The translations under genes and the position numbers were made by a program. Positions 23,602 through 36,034 of a DNA stretch of 64,000 nt are shown here, in pieces. The DNA comes from Ptychodera flava (taxonomy: Eukaryota > Hemichordata > Enteropneusta > Ptychoderidae). The notes below the pieces were generated by a model. That model did no database searches. It saw only the letters and a program-made list of their open reading frames with translations, and had not been told where the DNA came from. The stretch spans positions 43,344,244 to 43,408,243 of the forward strand of contig NC_091929.1 in the NCBI RefSeq assembly GCF_041260155.1, given 5' to 3'. How positions within the stretch are numbered: position 1 is the stretch's first letter; each line of letters begins with the position of its first letter.

Positions 23602-23979
23602 TTGTAATTGCATATTCGATCCAACCCTTTATAATAACTCAAGGTAAAACTTAATCATACAAAGAACTCTAGAAACAATAAGCTTGCAGTAAAACTCTCG
23701 TAAATTAATATACCACTATCGATATAATATATTATATTATTAGAAATGTCCAGCTTGTGTATACGCTAGCATCACAGCCTATGCTGACATCAGCTCGGTA
23801 ACTTTGTGGGCGTACCGACAATTAAGAGTATGTCTAGATTGTATGTATATTAGCCGGAACTTGAATGCTACTTTACCATCTACTCTGTGTTGTTTGTCAC
23901 TGTTTCCAATTAACATAAAACTTTCCGAATTCATAAAGTCCCTTACGTAAAATAGGCCTATATCGACGGCTAACATTAA

Positions 23980-24331
23980 GGTAGTATGCGCCTCCAAAGT
24001 GAAATACTTAAACTTTTGCTCAAACTTTCCTCAAGGAATGTTTCCACCAATCCCTTTCAAAATCAAGAATAAAAAGCGGGAGTCACCTTACAAATATTTG
24101 TACTAGAGAATCAAATGACCAAAGATTCATGGATATTTAAAATTCAAAATGGCCGCCATCCCTGTGTTAACTCTATGGAGAAAAATAAAATTTTCGAATT
24201 TCGAAAATCTAAGCCAGTGAAAGGTTTTTGTTATACTAAGAGCTTAAAAATGAACCCCCACAAGTGGTATATCAGGAAAGAATTGTTAAAGTTTGAGAAT
24301 CCGAATATCTGTCCCCGAGGCACATTCTACC
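23980..24331. mobile_element. TTAA MITE (GGTAG-ended family), intergenic copy
   Basis: 352 bp, with ends GGTAGTATGCGCC and a diverged inverse (CACATTCTACC), flanked by TTAA at 23976-23979 and 24332-24335. The interior matches 4207-4559 in the opposite orientation. An 89-codon open frame inside it is fortuitous. Confidence 0.8.
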
Positions 24332-24515
24332 TTAAATATATCAACATTTGTACCGAATCAAAGACAAGGAGTCTGAACTATTAATCAGTCGTCAGTGATA
24401 AAACTTGACATTATATAAATGCAACTTGTTTCGACAAGTTGAAAATTTGAATTTCGACATGAATCTGTATTTCATGAATAAAATAAAAGTAATACACTCC
24501 GCTAATTTCAAATTA

Positions 24516-24706
24516 AACACGATTGGAACTAATTTGGGATAATTGGATGGTGAAGTAATGCCAATTTAATCTACAAATGTAATCTCATCTGCATTTCTTT
24601 TTACATTGCACACATGTTTTTATGAGTATTTTGTATTATCGCAACATTCAACTATGTGGCACCTAACACTTTTGAGAAATTTACAAAATATGAAAATCCA
24701 ATTATC
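24516..24706. mobile_element. Small MITE with AACACGATTGG ends, right end truncated
   Basis: About 190 bp matching 46337-46541 in the same orientation. The left end AACACGATTGGAACTAATTT is intact. The right end stops at CCAATTATC, so the terminal inverted repeat is incomplete. Confidence 0.7.
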
Positions 24707-25080
24707 TTGTTAGTTCAACCAACCGGCGGCCCAAAACAATATCGTGTCCAAAAACGCCATTGAAACGCGCTTGTCCGCAGGAAATTTTGCAAAGATATTA
24801 AAAGAGGGCCAACCGGTGCCAAATACATATTCCCTTATTTTACATTACGTACGCCTCATTTCACAACAATGTAGTGGAAAATTACTGGGCATTTCGTTTA
24901 GGTTTAAGAAATCTTTATTGACGACATATTGCAAAACACCCACGCAAGACTATTTTCGTTGAATTTTTTGATTGAAATGCAAAAGACCCCAAGCATATCA
25001 CCAATATTACAGTAAACAAACATACCATCAATATTACGGCAAACGAACGCTGTGCATAATAAAAAATGGAAAGGTATCAA

Positions 25081-25185
25081 TACGGCTATTTTTCAATCGG
25101 GTTCGAACCCATAACATACGGCATTGGTCGCCTAGCGGAGAGGCAACAGAGAGAACCGCTCGGCTAAATCTCCACTCCCAAAAAA
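25081..25185 (-). mobile_element. tRNA-derived SINE-like copy 1
   Basis: The minus strand carries an A-box-like TAGCCGAGCGG and, about 55 nt later, a B-box GGGTTCGAACCC, the pol III promoter layout of Leu/Ser-type tRNAs. A second copy lies 300 bp away. No canonical cloverleaf with a clear anticodon emerges, so it is more likely SINE-derived than a functional tRNA. Confidence 0.5.
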
Positions 25186-25404
25186 TAGTGGTTCAATAAC
25201 CGGCTATGTTGTTACATTTTTCTGACTGAGACCGCTCCACACGCTGTAGAGTTCGTGAAGCACTCACGCACGCATGCTCACTATCGCACATCGAACATAG
25301 AAACTTTATCGAAGCGAGGCAACGAATACATCACTTTAACTGGGTGAACGATAACCTCGGGGACAATTCTGTCCACCAGCAGAGCTACCAACCCAGGGTA
25401 GAAA

Positions 25405-25485
25405 ATACGGCTAGTTTTCAATCGGGTTCGAACCCACAACATACGGCATCAGTCGCCTAGCGGAGAGGCCACAGAGAGAACCGCT
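25405..25485 (-). mobile_element. tRNA-derived SINE-like copy 2 (5'-truncated)
   Basis: Matches the first copy from the B-box side (GGGTTCGAACCC) to AGCGGTTCTCTCTGT, then diverges before the A-box. Same orientation. Confidence 0.5.
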
Positions 25486-25552
25486 ACACGTCAGATATTT
25501 CCCTATGATTTCATAGTTACACGTCAGATATTTCTCTATGATTTCATAGTTA
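25486..25552. repeat. 33-bp tandem duplication
   Basis: Two nearly identical units of ACACGTCAGATATTTC followed by TCTATGATTTCATAGTT. A second mini-array (GATCTTATTCACAAC, three units) is at about 25857-25903. Confidence 0.7.
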
Positions 25553-25965
25553 AGTGTATACATAACAACCAGAAAAGGGAAATATCAAGCTGAGCTGTTA
25601 GAGGTGAAAAACGAGAGTTACTTTTAAATATACTTTAAAAAGTTGCCCCTTCATATCACAGATGTAAAACTGATTTTCTGCCAAAGATACAATGTATGAA
25701 AAATAAGAAGTAAGATAAAAATAATAAAAAGTAAGATAAATGTATAGTAACCAAAAACAGGATGAGACAGATATTGAACAATTATTTTTTCCAGCGAAAA
25801 AAACGAAAAAGAAACAAAGAAGTCCCTTTTCTGTTACACTATATTTTAGACATTCAGATCTTATTCATAACGATCTTATTCACAACGATCTTATTCACAA
25901 CAGCACAACCACCCTGAGACGTCTGGTAGAGGGCGTCACCAATACCCCCGAGTCATGTAAATAGT

Positions 25966-26180
25966 CGTTTGTTCAATCCGTTACTAGTTTTAAAATTGTA
26001 CTCCTTCTTTAGTTTTTGAATAGATGTTGTCCTTTTGTTCGTTGCTACGCTACAGGCAACAACCACATGCAGTTCCTGGTTCGACGCCCACAGAAAGATT
26101 TCCAATGAATGTGATAGATGTTGTCGAGTAAGAAGTCAACTAGCATGTTGTCACAATTACGCCGCTGCTAAGGGGTCAAA
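25966..26180 (+). repeat. Dispersed repeat with tRNA-like B-box, plus-strand copy
   Basis: About 215 bp found again in inverse orientation at 37666-37881. Contains TGGTTCGACGCCCA, resembling a tRNA T-arm, preceded by a TTGC/GCAA stem. Possibly a SINE or a LINE tail. The two copies flank the BEL element and the LINE fragments. Confidence 0.45.
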
Positions 26181-26352
26181 CTTCACTACTTTATAAGAAA
26201 ATATTGATCATTGTTTTGACAATTTATTGTGTGGTATGTTCTGTGGTATATTCTATATGTATTGGGTCATTCTAAAGATCGGTATTTTGATAAATATTAT
26301 ATGAATTTTGGTGTTTGTTTGCTCTTTTAGCTGTAAGAGGTTGAAATCATCT

Positions 26353-27449
26353 TGTAGCGCAAACAAATTCCTTAAGACTCAAAATTATTTGTCTGCAACT
26401 ACTATGCAATAGTCGTCTACAACTGATATTCCGTAATGCGTTCCCTCTTAAATAAGACGAAGCAAATATCCGATCTAAGTTTCACGTGGTTTATTCGAAT
26501 ATAGGCATGTCTTCCAGACTGAGAACAACAAATTCTCTGAGTAGAATGTTGTACTACAAACGTTGAGAACGTTGGGAACGATTAACTGAAAACAAATCAA
26601 AACAAAAGGATACAGGAAGTAAGAACTAAGCTACGTTCACACTATGACACAGGAAGTAAATACTTTCTTTGACCAGGAAGTAAATACACTCTATGACACA
26701 GGAAATTGGAAACAGGAAGTAACTAACAGGAAGTAATACTCCCTCTAAGATGACTCAGGGGTCAAAGGTCATAATAGGTGGGGTGGTCACGTGACCCACC
26801 TCAGTAAACGCCCTCTAACGGTGACTGAACGTTTACTTTCGTTGACAAAATCTCATTTGCATAAAAGCAGCCCTGACTTACAATTAGCTGCTTTGAAACA
26901 ATCACTAACTCAAAGTTGCATAAGAATACAATCACTAAAATCTACTTTAACTAAAAGGTCTCAAAAGGTTGTACTATAAATGTAATCAGAGTCCAACTTG
27001 AATGTGTCCATTATAGCATTCATTGTTCGCATACTTCAATAGGGTCCTTGGCCTTTTGTTAGGCACACGTGCTCTTAGAGTCTCACAATGGAATAAGGCT
27101 ATTCAATGTTCCTTCAAGAATGTCTGCTTTAAAGTCACAAAAGAATCAACTGAATTGCTTACCGATTTTGTGTAGGGTTGTATAAGACTATCGCATCAAC
27201 AGGTTCAAAGCTGTTTCATCAAAATGGTCTTTACAAGCAATCTTGGCGAGAACTATAGCCGGTCACTTTCAGAGACATGTCCACTCTCTGAAGGTCTAAC
27301 TTAAAGTGTCTAAAAGCACGCTTGGAATGGCTGCATGTGCGCAGTGCGTAATACAAAAGATAAACATTTAAAGACGGAAGTTGATGGTGACTCATGACTT
27401 TGAATTTGAACTATGGCCAAATAAGGGGATGTTGATTTTGACCGTAACA
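26353..27449 (-). repeat. 3' LTR of the BEL/Pao element
   Basis: 1,097 bp, TG...CA ends (TGTAGCGC at the left, CCGTAACA at the right on the plus strand). Nearly identical to 33773-34870, with small indels near 26360 and 26985. Confidence 0.92.
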
Positions 27450-27586
27450 TTCCGGTCCCCTAATTGTGTAGATGTGACTCGGAACAATTATAAATCCAAT
27501 ATTCTAAACTGGTCAAAATTCAATCTAACTAAACAAACATGAATAATATACTGTTCATATATCACTAATAAAAAAGATTAAAGTTC

Positions 27587-30500
27587 TTAGCTGTTCTTGT
27601 GTCCTTCAGACGAATCTTCAATGGCGTCGGCCTCCAGGAGCACACACAACTTATCCACTGGACGTCGTAGAGTAGTCGCTCTGGTCTTGACTTCTGCAAA
27701 CCTGACGAGTCCCTTCTTGTCCTTCATCACTTCGGTGATTCTGCCCATGGACCAGGAGTTCCTCGGCGCTGTGTTGTCGACGATCAACACCACGTCTCCA
27801 ACGTTGAGGTTTCTTCTGATCTCGAGCCACTTCTGTCTCTCTTGTAGCAACGGGAGATATTCTTTCATCCATCTCTTCCAGAATATATCTGCCAGGTACT
27901 GCACTTGTCTCCATCGACGGCGTACGTAGTTGTCATTCTTCTGAAACAAGCCGGGTGGCAGGGCCTGTTTTGGTTTCAGCATTAACAGGTGGTTGGGTGT
28001 TAATGCCTCTAGATCGTTCGGATCTTCTGACAGCCTGGTGATTGGTCGGCTGTTAATTATGGCTTCCACTTCGCAGAACAGCGTTCGGAGTGCTTCATCT
28101 GACATGCGAAGTGGTTGTTCTTTGAGCAAGGAAAAGATGATTTTCCTTATGGTTCTGATGTGACGCTCCCATACTCCTCCAAAGTGGGAACCTGCTGGGG
28201 GGTTGAATTCCCATTTGATGTCTTGTTGGTGGAGCATCTCAGCTATCTTCTCTTGGTTCCATCTCCTGATACTTTCCTTCAGCTCTTTGTCGGCTGCGAC
28301 GAAGTTAGTCCCGTTGTCTGATCTGATGGACCTAACTTGTCCTCTTCGTGCTATAAATCTTCTGATGGCGTTGATGCACGAATCTGTATCTAATGAGCAG
28401 GCTACTTCTAAGTGTACCGCACGAGTCGCCATACATGTGAAGATTGCTCCATACCTCTTCTCTGTGACACGGCCACGTTTGACCTCCAGTGGTCCGAAGT
28501 AATCTACACCTGTGCGAGTGAATGGTGGCTCTTCGGGGGTGATGCGGTCCTTAGGTAGGTCTGACATCTTCTGCTCACAAACTTTTGCTCTATATTTTCT
28601 ACAGATGACACATTTGGTTACGAGGTTGCGGATTGCTGTAGGCGCCCGTAGAATCCAATATTTCTCTCTTAGCTTCGCCAGCATCGAGTTCCTTCCAAGA
28701 TGTCCGACTTCTTTGTGGGTTTCTTGGAGTATGATTGTTGACACTGGTGAGTCTTTAGCAGCACTATCGGGTGCTTGCTGTCTGGTGACACTGAGGCACG
28801 TTCCAGGCGTCCGCCAACTCGTATTATTCCTTTATCCAAAATTGGGTCCAGCTTATATAATGGGCTGTATCTTCTGACTTGCTTCTTTCGTTGTAGGAGT
28901 GCCATTTCATCTGAAAATGCTTTCGCTGCACATACTTCATGATGGCATCTTCTGCCCTTTGCAGATTCTCTAGTGAAACAGGTGGGATTGTTGTTTCACA
29001 ACTCTTCTGGCTAGTATCTGCGTTGGTGTCTTCATCGCCTTCCTTTCTTTTGCGGCATTTATCTTGAAGGTTTTTCTTCGCTAACAGGAACCATCCGACA
29101 ATTTTCTTTAGTTTCATCATGCTGGAGTAGCGTAGTAAGATCTTCTCTACCCCAAGTCTTGCTCTACTAGTACGGTGCTGTACACGGATGCTTCCCGCTT
29201 GACTTCTGGGTCTTTATTACATAGCGCTCTGGAGATGTCCTGTTGTGTAGGCCATTCACTTTCTCGTTTCCACAGGAAATCTGGTCCTCGCAGCCATCTT
29301 TTGTTTTGCAGGAACTTGTCTACTGTTAGTCCCCTAGATGCGTCGTCTGCTGGGTTGGATTTTGTGTCGACGTACTTCCACTGTTTACTATCAGAACCTT
29401 CACGTATAATGTTTATCCGGTTGGCCACGAAGGTGTGGAATCGGGATGTTTCATTGGCGCAGTACTTAATCACCGATGTGCTGTCTGTCCAGAAGTATAC
29501 CTTGTCGTTTAATGTCGAGTTCTTCCTCCAACATTCTGTTCATTCTCACGGCCACTGTAGCTGCTGTCAGCTCCAGGCGTGGGATGGTAATTTTCTTCAG
29601 TGGTGCAACCCTTGCTTTTCCCATAAGGAAGGCGCAGTGAATTCTTCCGTTTTCGTTTATGAGTCTGATATACGATGCGACACCGTATCCATATTCACTG
29701 GCATCAGAAAAGTGATGTATTTCACGTACCTTGACTTCGCCAAAGTCTGCTGGTTTGTAGCACCTCTGAGTTGATACGTTTTCTAGTTTTGGAAGATCTG
29801 ATAGCCATCTTAGCCATTTCTTCCGATCGTCTTCTTTGATCTTTGCATCCCAGCCAATACCTCTACGACACAAGTCTTGAAGTAGTATTCTCGCAGGTAG
29901 GATGAACGGAGCTGCAAGTCCAATGGGATCGTATACTGAGCTGATAATTGATAGTATGCCTCTTCTCGTTGGAGGCCGGCTTTCAATGTTGATCTGGATC
30001 CTATGGTGTCTGACTCGACCGACCATGAAGTACCTAGGGCACGCTCTACTGGTAGGCAGTCGTATTCCAGCTTCAGGTCTTTGATTTCCCTAGCTCTTCT
30101 TTCTTCCTTTGGTATAGTCTCCAATACTTCGCGGCTGTTGCTCACCCACTTTGTTAGACGGAAACCGCCCTTCTTGCAAGCTGCAGTCAGATCTTGTGTC
30201 AACTTGATTGCCTTCTTCGCATTTTCTACCGACTTGAGGCAATCATCTACGTAGAAGTCTCTCTTTATTGTTTTGACAACTTCCTTGTTGAATAGGTGGC
30301 TGTTGTCATCGGCCATCTTGTGTAGTGCTGTGTTCGCGCAGCTCGGGGATGATACTGCACCGAACAGGTGAACCATCATTTTATAGACTCTTGGAGGGCT
30401 TTCTATGTTTCCATCTGGCCACCAATAGAAGCGTAGACAGTCACTGTCCTCTTCTCTAACCTTTACCTGGTGGAACATAGCCTCTATGTCTGCCATTAAA

Positions 30501-31893
30501 GCGATTGGTTCCTGTCGAAATCGTAATAACACTCCTAGTAGATTATTCGTCAGATCCGGCCCTTGTAGTAATAGGTTGTTCAACGACACACCTTGGAACT
30601 TTGCTGAACAGTCAAAGACAACGCGGATCTTCTCTGGTTTCTTCGGATGATATACTCCATGGTGGGTATATACCATACCTTACCGTCGTCTCGATGTAAC
30701 TCGTCGTTAGGGACTTGTATTGCGTATCCCTTCTCAATTATGTCTGCCATGAACTTCTGGTAGTCGGCATGGAACTTTGGGTTGTTTCTCAACTTTCTTT
30801 CCAGGCTTTAAATCGTTGTAAGGCATAGTGCTGATTGTCCGGTAGTCGAACTCTTTCATTTTTGAATGGAAGTCCCATTTTGTAGTGTCCGTCTACTAGC
30901 TCAATGGTTTCCTTTACTTTCTGCATGAACTTCTTGTCTTCTTGGGAGTGCTCCCTCTTGTCATCTATCATGCGCTCAGGAAAATCAAGGTCAATGGAAT
31001 GTCGCACTAACCTGTCTAGTTTATCCAATTCTTCCATATCCTCTACGGCCACAACTTCTGTTCTGTAGCTGGGAGGATGTTGCCCTTGTTCGTTCAATCT
31101 GACTACGTGCCAGGGGATCCATCCTACGCGTGTTCTGCATGCGTGAGGGGTTGAGTCCGGACCACGTATTGTTTCCAGAGGGGTAAATACTGCTGTTTCT
31201 CCGGTACCTATCATCAGTCCTATTTCGGCATCTATTCTTGGAAGCCTTATATTCTTCAAATGCGGCCATCTCATGAGATCCTCTTGACGGGGAATGTAGT
31301 CTTCAGAGACGCCTATCTCTGGTTTAGTGTATACTGTTTTCAGCTCACCTGTGGCTCTGAACAGTCTAGGTTGTAAACTTCTATGCCAGTGACTTTGTCG
31401 CAGGTGTGGCTGCCTAAGCCGTTCACTGTATTTACCGTCAGCTTTGTCTTTCTGCCTGTGGCTCCGAGTTTTCTCTGTAACGCTTCTGTGCAGAATGATA
31501 TGACACTACCTGTGTCCAGAAAGGCATAAGTCTGTACCATTCTATTTGAACCTTTCAACTTCCCTTGACAGGGATAATAGTCAGCAGGACCTTGCAGTCA
31601 TCGTCTTGACCACCGGTCCCCACAAAGGACTGTACTTGGTCCACCTCTGCCGTGGTGCAGTGTACTGCGACACTCTCCGTCTGTACTGGTCTCTTTGAAT
31701 CCTCATCTTTATCAGTTGTCGGTCGACGATCCTGATGTAGTACTGTTGGGTGTTTTCCTTGGCATTTGGAGCATTTAGCTTTCTGCTTGCATTGCCTACT
31801 CCGGTGACCAGGTTTCAGACAGCCAAAACATACACCTTGGTTTCTCAGAAAGTTAAAGTATCTTCTTGACTGGCTGCAATCAATTGTTCGCAA
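27587..31893 (-). pseudogene. BEL/Pao pol region: zinc knuckle, protease, RT, RNase H, integrase
   Basis: In minus-strand order: zinc knuckle CFGCLKPGHRSRQC (about 31825); aspartic protease AFLDTGSVISF (about 31530); reverse transcriptase with [23 protein letters not shown] and catalytic YVDD (30676-29810); RNase H FSDASEYGYG and the BEL-typical PRLELTAA (about 29700-29580); RNase H tail FWTDSTSVI to NPADDASRG (about 29500-29320); integrase with H-H-C-C zinc region (HKEVGHLG...CVICRKYR), TRTGVDYFGPL and SDNGTNF (28744-27587). The reading frame changes between protease parts (about 31558), near 30790-30670, at about 30010, 29480 and 28750, so it cannot make one polyprotein. A 385-codon integrase frame is intact. 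Confidence 0.85.
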
Positions 31894-33720
31894 CTGTCGA
31901 AAGAATGATTGTTATCTTGGCAGTGCAGGCATGGTTTCTGTTGAGCTTTGTTTGGTTTGGAGGTTGAAGTGTTGCTCTTCTTGCTCCCTTGGTTCGTCTT
32001 CTTGTCTGCGCTTGTAACGCTAGTGGCGAAAGATTGTTCAACTTTGTCTGTACCTCTCTTCTTTTTCACTGGATTGTCGAGGCTAGCCATTGCTTGTCTA
32101 CTGTAGTCCGGGCATGACAGTCTGCTTGCTTCGGACTTAACCAAATCGACGAGGTCTTCAAATCTTACTCTTTTCTTGGCTTTGCGTATCTTCGCTGTGC
32201 GTTTACTCCAAGAATCTTGAATAAAGTAAGGAAGCTTCTTGACGATCCGTTTCATATTTTCTGAATGTTCTAGTATTTCTAGGCCATCAACGCATCGGGT
32301 TGCTGTCTTACATCGATTCAAGAAGATGGCGAACTTGTCTAACGAGGCAACGTTGTCTGGCTTGATTGGAGGCCAGTCCAAAACCTTCCTCAGGTAGGCG
32401 TTGGCTATCTTGTGTGGATCACCATAGCGCTCTTCCAGCTCCTCCATGGCACCCTGATATGCTTCACTTGCGTCTATACCTGCATACCCTTGAACTATTT
32501 CATGGGCTGTGCCTTCCGTGAACTGTCTCAGTAGAGTGAGTTTATCTTTATCATCTTCGGCAGTCGGTACTAGTTTGGTCTCAAACTCATCTATGAATGA
32601 TCTGTACTCCATGATGTTACCGTCAAACTTCTTTATCACTGTGGACATTTTCTTTATTGCTCTGATCATGGCCCACTGTGCAGAGTCACGTGTCGTCTTA
32701 CTCATGTTACTGCCACTGCTTCTGGTGGAAATTCTGGAAGCTGCTACACTGACTGCTTCTTCTAAATCATCCGCCTCACTGTCATTCTCCCTTTCTATTG
32801 TAGGAGTTTCCTTCTTATACACTCGTACTGGTGTTGTGGTCTTTCGTGGTTTTGTTCTGGACACAATGGATTTGTCCTCCAGTGGTTCAGTCTTAATATT
32901 GATGGCGATATCGTCCTCGAATTCGTCACCAAAAAACTTATTCAGAGATCTAGCTCTAGCATCGGCTACGGCAATCTTTGTGTCAAGTTCATGTTGCTCC
33001 TCCTTGAGTTGAAGCTCATGTCTTGCCATGGCCCGCTCCATTTCTTGCCTCTCCCGGTGTTCTTGGAGTTGAAGCTTATACTTAGCACGCTCAATCTCTT
33101 GCTTCTTCTTGAGCTTAGCTGACCTTGCCAACAGTTCAGCCTTTTCCCTTTCATCTGCTAGTTTGGTGGCTGAGAGTGCACTGTGGCTCGTATGATGGCT
33201 GACCCCACTCTGGCTGCCAACTACAGACGGCTTCGGTGTGCCGACTTGAGAGACACTATCTTCTGGTCCTACATCCTCTTGTGGATGAATTGGTGTGGGG
33301 TTCACAATTGGTGTTGGGTTCGCTTCCTGTTTGCTCACCCATGCAGTGGTGTCTTTAAAGAAGGTCCCAAAAACGTCTTCGACATCGGCCAGCCAACGAA
33401 GGCGTTCGTCTGGCACCTGATCCTTTGGGAGTAAACTTTCGTATTCATAGCACGTGTCTGCAAAGACTTGATGCAGCTCCTTCCACACTTCAAACTTCAG
33501 TTTGATTGTGAATAGGTCTGCCTTATCAGCGATGAGGTCTTGTATTTTCTTGGACTTTTGGGTTAGCGAATTCGCTGTTTTCTCTAAGAAGCCACCTTTA
33601 GTAGATAACTCATACTTAAGTCCTTTTTCGGACAGTGTTCTGTCACGGCCGCTACGCCTGGGTTCTTGCAATTCCTTTTCCGGTGACGAAGTTCTTGATA
33701 TTCTTTTTTTCGTCTTCCAT
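31845..33720 (-). pseudogene. BEL/Pao gag gene, frameshifted
   Basis: About 600 codons. The likely ATG is at 33720-33718, but a run of seven A residues shortly after puts the rest out of frame, and the long frame has no ATG near its beginning. The product has a charged coiled coil (EKAELLARSAKLKKKQ region, about 33160-32930), then a DUF1759-type gag domain (FDGNIMEYRSFIDEFETKL) as in BEL elements. The C-terminal part leads into CLHCQDNNHSFDSC, and a further frameshift near 31860-31880 separates the zinc-knuckle region. Confidence 0.8.
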
Positions 33721-33772
33721 GGTTTGACTTAGGTGAATATCACAAGTCCGATGCAAAATCGTTAATGAGAAA

Positions 33773-34870
33773 TGTAGCGCGCAAACAAATTCCTTAAGAC
33801 TCAAAATTATTTGTCTGCAACTACTATGCAATAGTCGTCTACAACTGATATTCCGTAATGCGTTCCCTCTTAAATAAGACGAAGCAGATATCCGATCTAA
33901 GTTTCACGTGGTTTATTCGAATATAGGCATGTCTTCCAGACTGAGAACAACAAATTCTCTGAGTAGAATGTTGTACTACAAATGTTGAGAACGTTTGGGA
34001 ACGATTAACTGAAAACAAATCAAAACAAAAGGATACAGGAAGTAAGAACTAAGCTACGTTCACACTATGACACAGGAAGTAAATACACTCTATGACCAGG
34101 AAGTAAATACACTCTATGACACAGGAAATTAGAAACAGGAAGTAACTAACAGGAAGTAATACTCCCTCTAAGATGACTCAGGGGTCAAAGGTCATAATAG
34201 GTGGGGTGGTCACGTGACCCACCTCAGTAAACGCCCTCTAACGGTGACTGAACGTTTACTTTCGTTGACAAAATCTCATTTGCATAAAAGCAGCCCTGAC
34301 TTACAATTAGCTGCTTTGAAACAATCACTAACTCAAAGTTGCATAAGAATACAATCACTAAAATCTACTTTAACTAAAAGGTCTCAAAAAGGTTGTACTA
34401 TAAACGTAATCAGAGTCGTTGAATGTGTCCATTATAGCATTCATTGTTCGCATACTTCAATAAGGTCCTTGGCCTTTTGTTAGGCACACGTGCTCTCAGA
34501 GTCTCACAATGGAATAAGGCTATTCAATGTTCCTTCAAGAATGTCTGCTTTAAAGTCACAAAAGAATCAACTGAATTGCTTACCGATTTTGTGTAGGGTT
34601 GTATAAGACTATCGCATCAACAGGTTCAAAGCTGTTTCATCAAAATGGTCTTTACAAGCAATCTTGGCGAGAACTATAGCCGGTCACTTTCAGAGACATG
34701 TCCACTCTCTGAAGGTCTAACTTAAAGTGTCTAAAAGCACGCTTGGAATGGCTGCATGTGCGCAGTGCGTAATACAAAAGATAAACATTTAAAGTACGGA
34801 AGTTGATGGTGACTCATGACTTTGAATTTGAACTATGGCCAAATAAGGGATGTTGATTTTTGACCGTAAC
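33773..34870 (-). repeat. 5' LTR of the BEL/Pao element
   Basis: 1,098 bp partner of 26353-27449. The primer-binding site should follow it on the minus strand below 33773. I could not match that sequence to a tRNA 3' end. Confidence 0.92.
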
Positions 34871-34875
34871 ACATC

Positions 34876-35020
34876 TTATGGTCTTATTGACAATATTTTA
34901 AATGACAATAATTGTGATCTTTTGTTTGTCAGCAAACACTGGCTCCCGGTTCAGGAATTGTCAGGTTTTAGTTTGCAGCTTATTGACAAAAACAGATGGT
35001 TATATATAAAACCTATTATA
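34876..35020 (+). pseudogene. LINE endonuclease N-terminal fragment, split by the BEL insertion
   Basis: The translation gives YGLIDNILNDNNCDLLFVSK then HWLPVQELSGF, typical of the APE-type endonuclease of non-LTR retrotransposons (residues before the catalytic Glu-x-W/H-W-L). The CATCT duplication lets the left flank (GAGGTTGAAAT) join this frame. The conserved Glu is Lys here, in keeping with decay. Confidence 0.65.
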
Positions 35021-35370
35021 TTACCATGCCCTGCACGTCGCATTTTGATTGGCCGAGCTGAACCACATGACTGACCACAAATACAAGTAATGGTTTGTTT
35101 ATATGCCCGTGAATATGAATAATAAGATTAACAACTCAAAGTATCGTAACTTTACAGCTGAAACGTATATCATAATCAATCACAAAATAAAATAGAGCAC
35201 TTATTGGTCAAGTTGAGATACTTTTTTCTGAAAACATCCCCGGATTTGCCATTTTTTTACAGCGGGCGTGACAGTGCGTCGCGTAGTGCTCAGTTTCTGG
35301 GGCCCAGTTGTCGTTCGCTCCTAAATTTTTCGGAAATTTTGACGGTTTTCTTGGGTTCGCTGATAATATA

Positions 35371-35538
35371 ATGGAAATAACAGACTCCGCTCTGACCATT
35401 AACGTTTATTTGTGGGCGCGGGCTCGAGGAAAGCCAAATTAACGGGCTCGGCAAGCCTCGCCCGTTAATTTTCTGCTTTCATCTCGCCCTTGCCCACAAA
35501 TAAACGTTAATGGTCAGCGCGTCGCCCGTTATTTCTAT
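35371..35538. repeat. Foldback (palindromic) element
   Basis: The arms read ATTAACGTTTATTTGTGGG and its inverse around a central inner hairpin (AACGGGC ... GCCCGTT). The outer arms extend to AATAACAG/CCGTTATT. Likely a palindromic MITE inserted between LINE parts. Sequence at 35100-35370 shows no feature. Confidence 0.7.
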
Positions 35539-35806
35539 AGTATTGACCCGGAGGAAGTTATGTCCGGCCGTCCTTACGGCGGTATTGGTGTCATTGCAAA
35601 AAGAGTTCCAGGTAGCTCATATAATAATTATGGTTTATTTCACCTCAAATGGTCACCCGGGGGCAAATTACAAGAGGTACTACAATTCTAAAAAGAAATC
35701 AAAATACGAAAATACAATGCAGCAAAATTTACAAGTCGTATCAACAACAACAACAACAACATCAAAAATGACAAAAACCAACATTCAATAGCGTAATAAA
35801 TCACAT

Positions 35807-36034
35807 TCAATAGCGTAATAAATTAACACAATAAACAACTGGGCTGGAACCCTTGCGTTTAGTTCTTGATTGAAAACTTCTAAAGTTACAATTTCTCGTA
35901 GGATATCTATGGTTAACTTTAGGTTGAACAAGGTAATTTAATTTATGGTCTGGCTGTAAGATACTTTCACCAAATTTCTTACAAAGATCTTTTCTTCTTT
36001 TTTCTAATGATTTTAGTTGAAGCATATAAAGCAA
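35807..36034 (-). pseudogene. LINE ORF2 C-terminal fragment (minus strand)
   Basis: About 75 codons including LKSLEKRRKDLCKKFGESIL, then SRTKRKGSSPV, resembling the tail of some LINE or retroelement polymerases (Arg-rich helix, then TKR...SP). Opposite in orientation to the neighbouring LINE fragments. Moderate certainty only. Confidence 0.4.

Larger units (their letters stand above)
26353..34870 (-). mobile_element. BEL/Pao LTR retrotransposon, near full length (8.5 kb)
   Basis: LTRs at 26353-27449 and 33773-34870 bound an internal region encoding, on the minus strand, gag, protease, reverse transcriptase, RNase H and integrase in BEL/Pao order. A 5-bp target duplication CATCT flanks it (26348-26352, 34871-34875). 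A purine-rich tract, the inverse of TTCCGGTCCCCT at 27450-27461, precedes the 3' LTR. The LTRs differ at only about 15-20 positions by eye, so insertion is recent. Several frameshifts make it non-autonomous as sequenced. It sits inside a LINE endonuclease-coding region. Confidence 0.92.

Noticed and set aside
25081..25185. Functional tRNA gene
   Set aside because: A- and B-box-like motifs are present, but no acceptor-stem pairing or clear anticodon loop could be drawn; a SINE-like origin fits better, especially with a truncated second copy nearby.
32509..33012. 167-codon plus-strand frame
   Set aside because: Antisense shadow of the BEL gag gene.
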